A stretch of 64,000 bases of DNA from Limnohabitans sp. (GTDB lineage Bacteria; Bacteroidota; Bacteroidia; Flavobacteriales; Flavobacteriaceae): NCBI GenBank assembly GCA_030053945.1, contig JASGCW010000004.1, forward strand, positions 49,938-113,937, written 5' to 3'. Below are positions 60,681-64,000 of the stretch, one piece after another. Each line of letters starts with the position of its first letter. Position 1 is the first letter of the stretch. The translations under genes and the position numbers were made by a program. The notes beneath the pieces are model-generated. The model worked only from the letters and a program-made list of their open reading frames with translations. It had not been told where the DNA came from and searched no databases.

Positions 60681-62575
60681 TGAAATTACAATTTTTAATA
60701 AGTTTCTTTTTTGTGTTGTTTTTTACAAAACTAAATGCACAAAAAAATAGTTATCCAATAAGTTTAATTCCTGAAAATCTAAAAGTTGGAGTTAATACAG
60801 TAATAAGAGAACAAAAAGAAGCGGTTGAGATTAGTTCGATCTCAAGAATGAATATAAAGAAACATAAAGCAGTAACTGTTTTTAATAAAAGCGGACTTTC
60901 TAATCTTGAAGTTTACGAATATTACGATAAATCAAGTAGCATAAAATCTATAGAAGCAGTAATATACAATTCATTAGGTTTTGAATTAAAAAAAATTAAA
61001 AGAAAAGATTTTATCGATCAAAGTGTAGCTGGTGGTGCAGCAGATATTACAGATTCCAGAGTGTTGTATTTGAATTATACTCCCACAGAATATCCGTTTA
61101 CCATAGTTTATGAAAGTGAAGTGGAGACTGAAAATACAGCTTTTATACCTAAATGGTATCCTATAAATGATTTTGAAGAAAGCGTTCAAAAATCAGAATT
61201 TACAATCACTTATCCAGAAAACTTAGGATTCAAATACAAAGAGATGTATTTTGAAAATAATATTTCATTTCAAAAGAATAACACTCTAAATAAATTAATG
61301 TTTACAGCTGAAAATCTTGAACCCAAAAAGTATGAAGATCTTTCAGATTTTGAATTTCCATATGTTATTTGTGCTTTAGATAAATTCTCATTAGAAGGTG
61401 TTGAAGGAGTTGCTAAAACCTGGAAAGAATTTGGACTATGGATGTATGAAAAGTTATTAAAAGAAACAATTGTGATTGACGAAATGACAATTTCAAAAAT
61501 AAAATCTATTACTAATAATACTTCAGATCCAATTGAGAAAGCTAAAATCGTATATCAATATATGCAAGATAAAACTCGTTATGTGAGTATTCAGTTAGGT
61601 ATTGGAGGATGGAAACCTATGTTAGCAAAAAATGTCGATAGATTAGGGTATGGTGACTGTAAAGCTTTATCAAATTATACAAGAGCTCTTTTAAAAGCAA
61701 TAGGAATAGACTCTTATTGTACTATAATTTTTGGAGGTAAAGATAAAATGGATTTGATCAATGATTTTGTGACGTTGCAAGGAAATCATATGATTTTGTC
61801 AATTCCAAAAGGAGATAAATACATTCATTTAGAGTGTACTAGTCAAACGGAACCTTTTGGGTTTTTAGGTGATTTTACAGATGATAGATTGTCTTTAGTA
61901 GTAAAACCAGATGGCGGTGAAATAGTGCGAACTACTTCTTACGTTAACGAGCAAAATTCCCAAATTACAACTGGAAAAGTAGTAATGGATGAGAATGGAG
62001 ATTTGTCTTCAAATATAGAAATTAAATACAAAGGTGTTCAATATGCCCAAGTAGAACGTGAGGAAACGCTTACCCAAGAGAAATTGAAAGAGAGTTTAAA
62101 AGGAAGGTATTCAAACTTAACTAAATTAGAAATTCAGGATTCAAAAATTAAAAATGATAAAAAACAAATAGAGTTCACAGAGGCATTAAAAATGTCAGTG
62201 TTAGATTTTGTTAAGAAAAATGGAGACGAATGGATTTTTAGTCCGAATGTTTTTAATGCAAACGGATTTACTCCTAAGAGGTATCGATCAAGAAAAACAA
62301 GTTTTGAAATTCCAAAAGGATTTTATGATGAAGATACTATCGAAATAGAAATTCCTGTAAATAAAAAAATCTCTTTTAAGCCAGAAAAAGTTGAGATAGA
62401 AAATAAATACGGTAAGTATATTGCAGAAACCACTGCTTTAGGCTCAAATAAAATAAAATATATTAGAAAATTATGGATTAAAAAAGGAAACTATAATAAA
62501 GAAGAGTACGAGCAATATAGGCTGTTTCGAGAAGAAATCGCAAAACAAGATAATTCAAAAGTAATAATTAAGTAA
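60680..62575 (+). CDS. DUF3857/transglutaminase-like secreted protein
   Basis: A 631-residue protein starting with GTG; the start overlaps the dtd stop. A signal peptide (MKLQFLISFFFVLFFTKLNA) is followed by a DUF3857 domain (about residues 55-210) and a transglutaminase-like core (about 270-380). GYGDCKALSNYTRALLKAIG holds the catalytic Cys, and GNHMIL a probable His. A C-terminal beta-rich DUF3858-like region follows. It is probably periplasmic; the substrate is unknown. A related gene follows 5 nt later. Confidence 0.88.
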   Translation: MKLQFLISFFFVLFFTKLNAQKNSYPISLIPENLKVGVNTVIREQKEAVEISSISRMNIKKHKAVTVFNKSGLSNLEVYEYYDKSSSIKSIEAVIYNSLGFELKKIKRKDFIDQSVAGGAADITDSRVLYLNYTPTEYPFTIVYESEVETENTAFIPKWYPINDFEESVQKSEFTITYPENLGFKYKEMYFENNISFQKNNTLNKLMFTAENLEPKKYEDLSDFEFPYVICALDKFSLEGVEGVAKTWKEFGLWMYEKLLKETIVIDEMTISKIKSITNNTSDPIEKAKIVYQYMQDKTRYVSIQLGIGGWKPMLAKNVDRLGYGDCKALSNYTRALLKAIGIDSYCTIIFGGKDKMDLINDFVTLQGNHMILSIPKGDKYIHLECTSQTEPFGFLGDFTDDRLSLVVKPDGGEIVRTTSYVNEQNSQITTGKVVMDENGDLSSNIEIKYKGVQYAQVEREETLTQEKLKESLKGRYSNLTKLEIQDSKIKNDKKQIEFTEALKMSVLDFVKKNGDEWIFSPNVFNANGFTPKRYRSRKTSFEIPKGFYDEDTIEIEIPVNKKISFKPEKVEIENKYGKYIAETTALGSNKIKYIRKLWIKKGNYNKEEYEQYRLFREEIAKQDNSKVIIK

Positions 62576-62580
62576 ATACA

Positions 62581-64000
62581 ATGAAAAATTTTTTAGTAAT
62601 AGTATTGTTTTTGATTGGGATCAATGGTTTTAGTCAAAAATATGAATTAGGGAAAGTAACTATTGATGAGTTAAAAGAAAAATCGCACTCTAAAGATACA
62701 GCGGCTGTGGCAGCTATTTTATTTAGAAAAGGTGTTTCTAAAATAGAATATTCACAGGGTAATGGGTTTGAACTTTTTATAGAAGTACAAACTAAAATTA
62801 AAATTTACAAAAAAGGAGGTTATGATTTTGCTAATCAACAAATAAGATATTATGATGATGGCACATCCAGGGAAAGAGTTTCAATTTCTGAAGCTTACAG
62901 TTATAATTTAGTAGACAATAAAATTGTTAAGACAAAATTGAAAGGGGAAGGAGAGTTTGATGAGCGTTTAAATAAATTTAGAAAAACAAAAAAAATACTT
63001 TTTCCTGAAGTTAAAGTAGGTACAATTGTTGAATATAAATACAAAATTATTTCACCATTTTTTTCAGATGTAAGAGATTGGGATTTTGAAGAAAAAATAC
63101 CTGTTAATTTTTCAGAATATCAAACTAGAATTCCCGAGTATTATACATATAATATACGTCAAAAAGGAAGCTATACACCTATTACAAAGAATGAGTTTGT
63201 TACAAGATCCATTGTTTTTCAGGAAAAAGAAAGATCTGGTGGATACGGGTTTAATCCTACTAGTACTACATTTTCTCAAAGCTCCATAGATTATAACGAA
63301 AATGTAATTACTTATACGCTTCAAAATATACCAGCCATAAAAGACGAAGGGTATGTTAATAATATGAATAATTATACTGCTGGAGTTATTTATGAATTAT
63401 CCACTATAAAGTATCCAAATTCTATGTTAAAAACTTTTTCAACAGATTGGGAAACTGTGGTGAAAAAGATTTATGATAATGATAATTTTGGTCCTGAATT
63501 GAATAAAACTGGATATTTTGAAAAAGAGATACAAGCATTAGTACAAAATTTACAAACTAGAGATGAAAAAATTGCTGCAATTTTTAATTATGTAAAATCA
63601 ACAGTCAATTGGAATGGATATGAAGATTATACTTGTCATGATGGTGTAAAGACAGCGTATAAAAATAAGACCGGTAATGTAGCAGAAATAAATTTAATGC
63701 TTGTGGCTATGTTGCGATTTGCAGGAATAGATGCTAGTCCTATTTTGATAAGTACTAGAGATAATGGTATAGCTTTTTACCCTAGTCGAACTGCCTATAA
63801 TTACGTTATAGCTGGTGTCGAAATTGAAGAGGACATCATATTATTAGATGCAACAGAAAAATTTGCAATGCCAAATGTGTTACCGACAAGAGATTTAAAC
63901 TGGTTTGGGAGAATTATTAGAAAAACTGGTTCTTCTGCGGATATAAATTTGACTCCTAAAACCCTTTCTAAAGAAATAACAAATATACTTTATGATGTTA
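62581..64000 (+). CDS. DUF3857/transglutaminase-like protein, partial at window end, Cys lost
   Basis: Open from ATG 62581 to the window edge (473 codons); the end is not seen. It has a signal peptide (MKNFLVIVLFLIGINGFSQ), a DUF3857-type region, and a transglutaminase-like segment (NYVKSTVNWNGYEDYTCHDG, then NKTGNVAEINLMLVAMLRFA). Aligned to the preceding gene's GDCKALSN, this reads GNVAEINL, so the catalytic Cys position is Val. It may be a non-catalytic partner of the preceding protein. Confidence 0.85.
   Translation, partial: MKNFLVIVLFLIGINGFSQKYELGKVTIDELKEKSHSKDTAAVAAILFRKGVSKIEYSQGNGFELFIEVQTKIKIYKKGGYDFANQQIRYYDDGTSRERVSISEAYSYNLVDNKIVKTKLKGEGEFDERLNKFRKTKKILFPEVKVGTIVEYKYKIISPFFSDVRDWDFEEKIPVNFSEYQTRIPEYYTYNIRQKGSYTPITKNEFVTRSIVFQEKERSGGYGFNPTSTTFSQSSIDYNENVITYTLQNIPAIKDEGYVNNMNNYTAGVIYELSTIKYPNSMLKTFSTDWETVVKKIYDNDNFGPELNKTGYFEKEIQALVQNLQTRDEKIAAIFNYVKSTVNWNGYEDYTCHDGVKTAYKNKTGNVAEINLMLVAMLRFAGIDASPILISTRDNGIAFYPSRTAYNYVIAGVEIEEDIILLDATEKFAMPNVLPTRDLNWFGRIIRKTGSSADINLTPKTLSKEITNILYDV

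Overview
The window looks like chromosomal DNA of a Flavobacterium-type bacterium (Bacteroidota, Flavobacteriaceae). The evidence is AT-rich sequence, TAnnTTTG-type -7 boxes in front of genes, a gldA gliding gene, type IX secretion C-terminal domains, GLPGLI-family proteins, a SAM-II-like riboswitch at metK, a split metH and a fused DAHP synthase/chorismate mutase. The species cannot be fixed from the sequence alone. I see no rRNA, tRNA, phage, plasmid or CRISPR.

Layout. 1-3.8 kb: end of a membrane pyrophosphatase with an unusual cysteine-rich tail, a small secreted protein, and a deoxynucleoside kinase with a partner. 4-11 kb: an envelope module of two GLPGLI proteins, a two-component system and a large outer-membrane barrel. 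11-15.5 kb: metK (minus strand, SAM-II-like riboswitch) and a methionine-attenuated pair of PLP enzymes. 15.7-23.8 kb: a five-gene operon that looks like a synthase-dependent exopolysaccharide machine. 23.9-36 kb: a sulfate-to-cysteine assimilation cluster (cysH, cysD, cysN, serine acetyltransferase, cysM, siroheme methyltransferase, cysJ, cysI, and a siroheme/TauE fusion) behind two tandem cysteine attenuators. 36.4-40 kb: metX-thrA behind a second methionine attenuator. 40-46 kb: secreted type IX substrates including a GH18 chitinase, in repeat-rich DNA. 46-50.8 kb: split metH and metF behind a SAM-I riboswitch. 51-53 kb: tandem paralogous lipoproteins with a MITE between them. 53.4-56.5 kb: gldA, then pheA and DAHP synthase/chorismate mutase behind an aromatic-codon attenuator. 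57-64 kb: rsgA, a two-gene ATPase/TOPRIM-like cassette, dtd and two DUF3857/transglutaminase-like genes.

The main theme is amino-acid-responsive RNA control. Five leader peptide/terminator units (two Met, two Cys, one Phe/Tyr/Trp) and two classes of SAM riboswitch control most of the sulfur, methionine and aromatic biosynthesis genes here. The leaders share one plan: regulatory codons, then a segment inside or just after the last codons that can pair with the 5' arm of the terminator. Three leaders carry the same GAGGTCG core. Four sulfur or methionine promoters share an upstream TAGAAAAATAA-like element at an almost constant distance (43-44 nt) from the -7 box.

Other items of interest are two IS66-like MITEs with perfect 14-bp terminal inverted repeats and 8-bp target duplications, a repeat that carries short ORFs directly in front of secreted-protein genes, a large three-stem palindrome upstream of the chitinase, and the possible defence cassette between rsgA and dtd.
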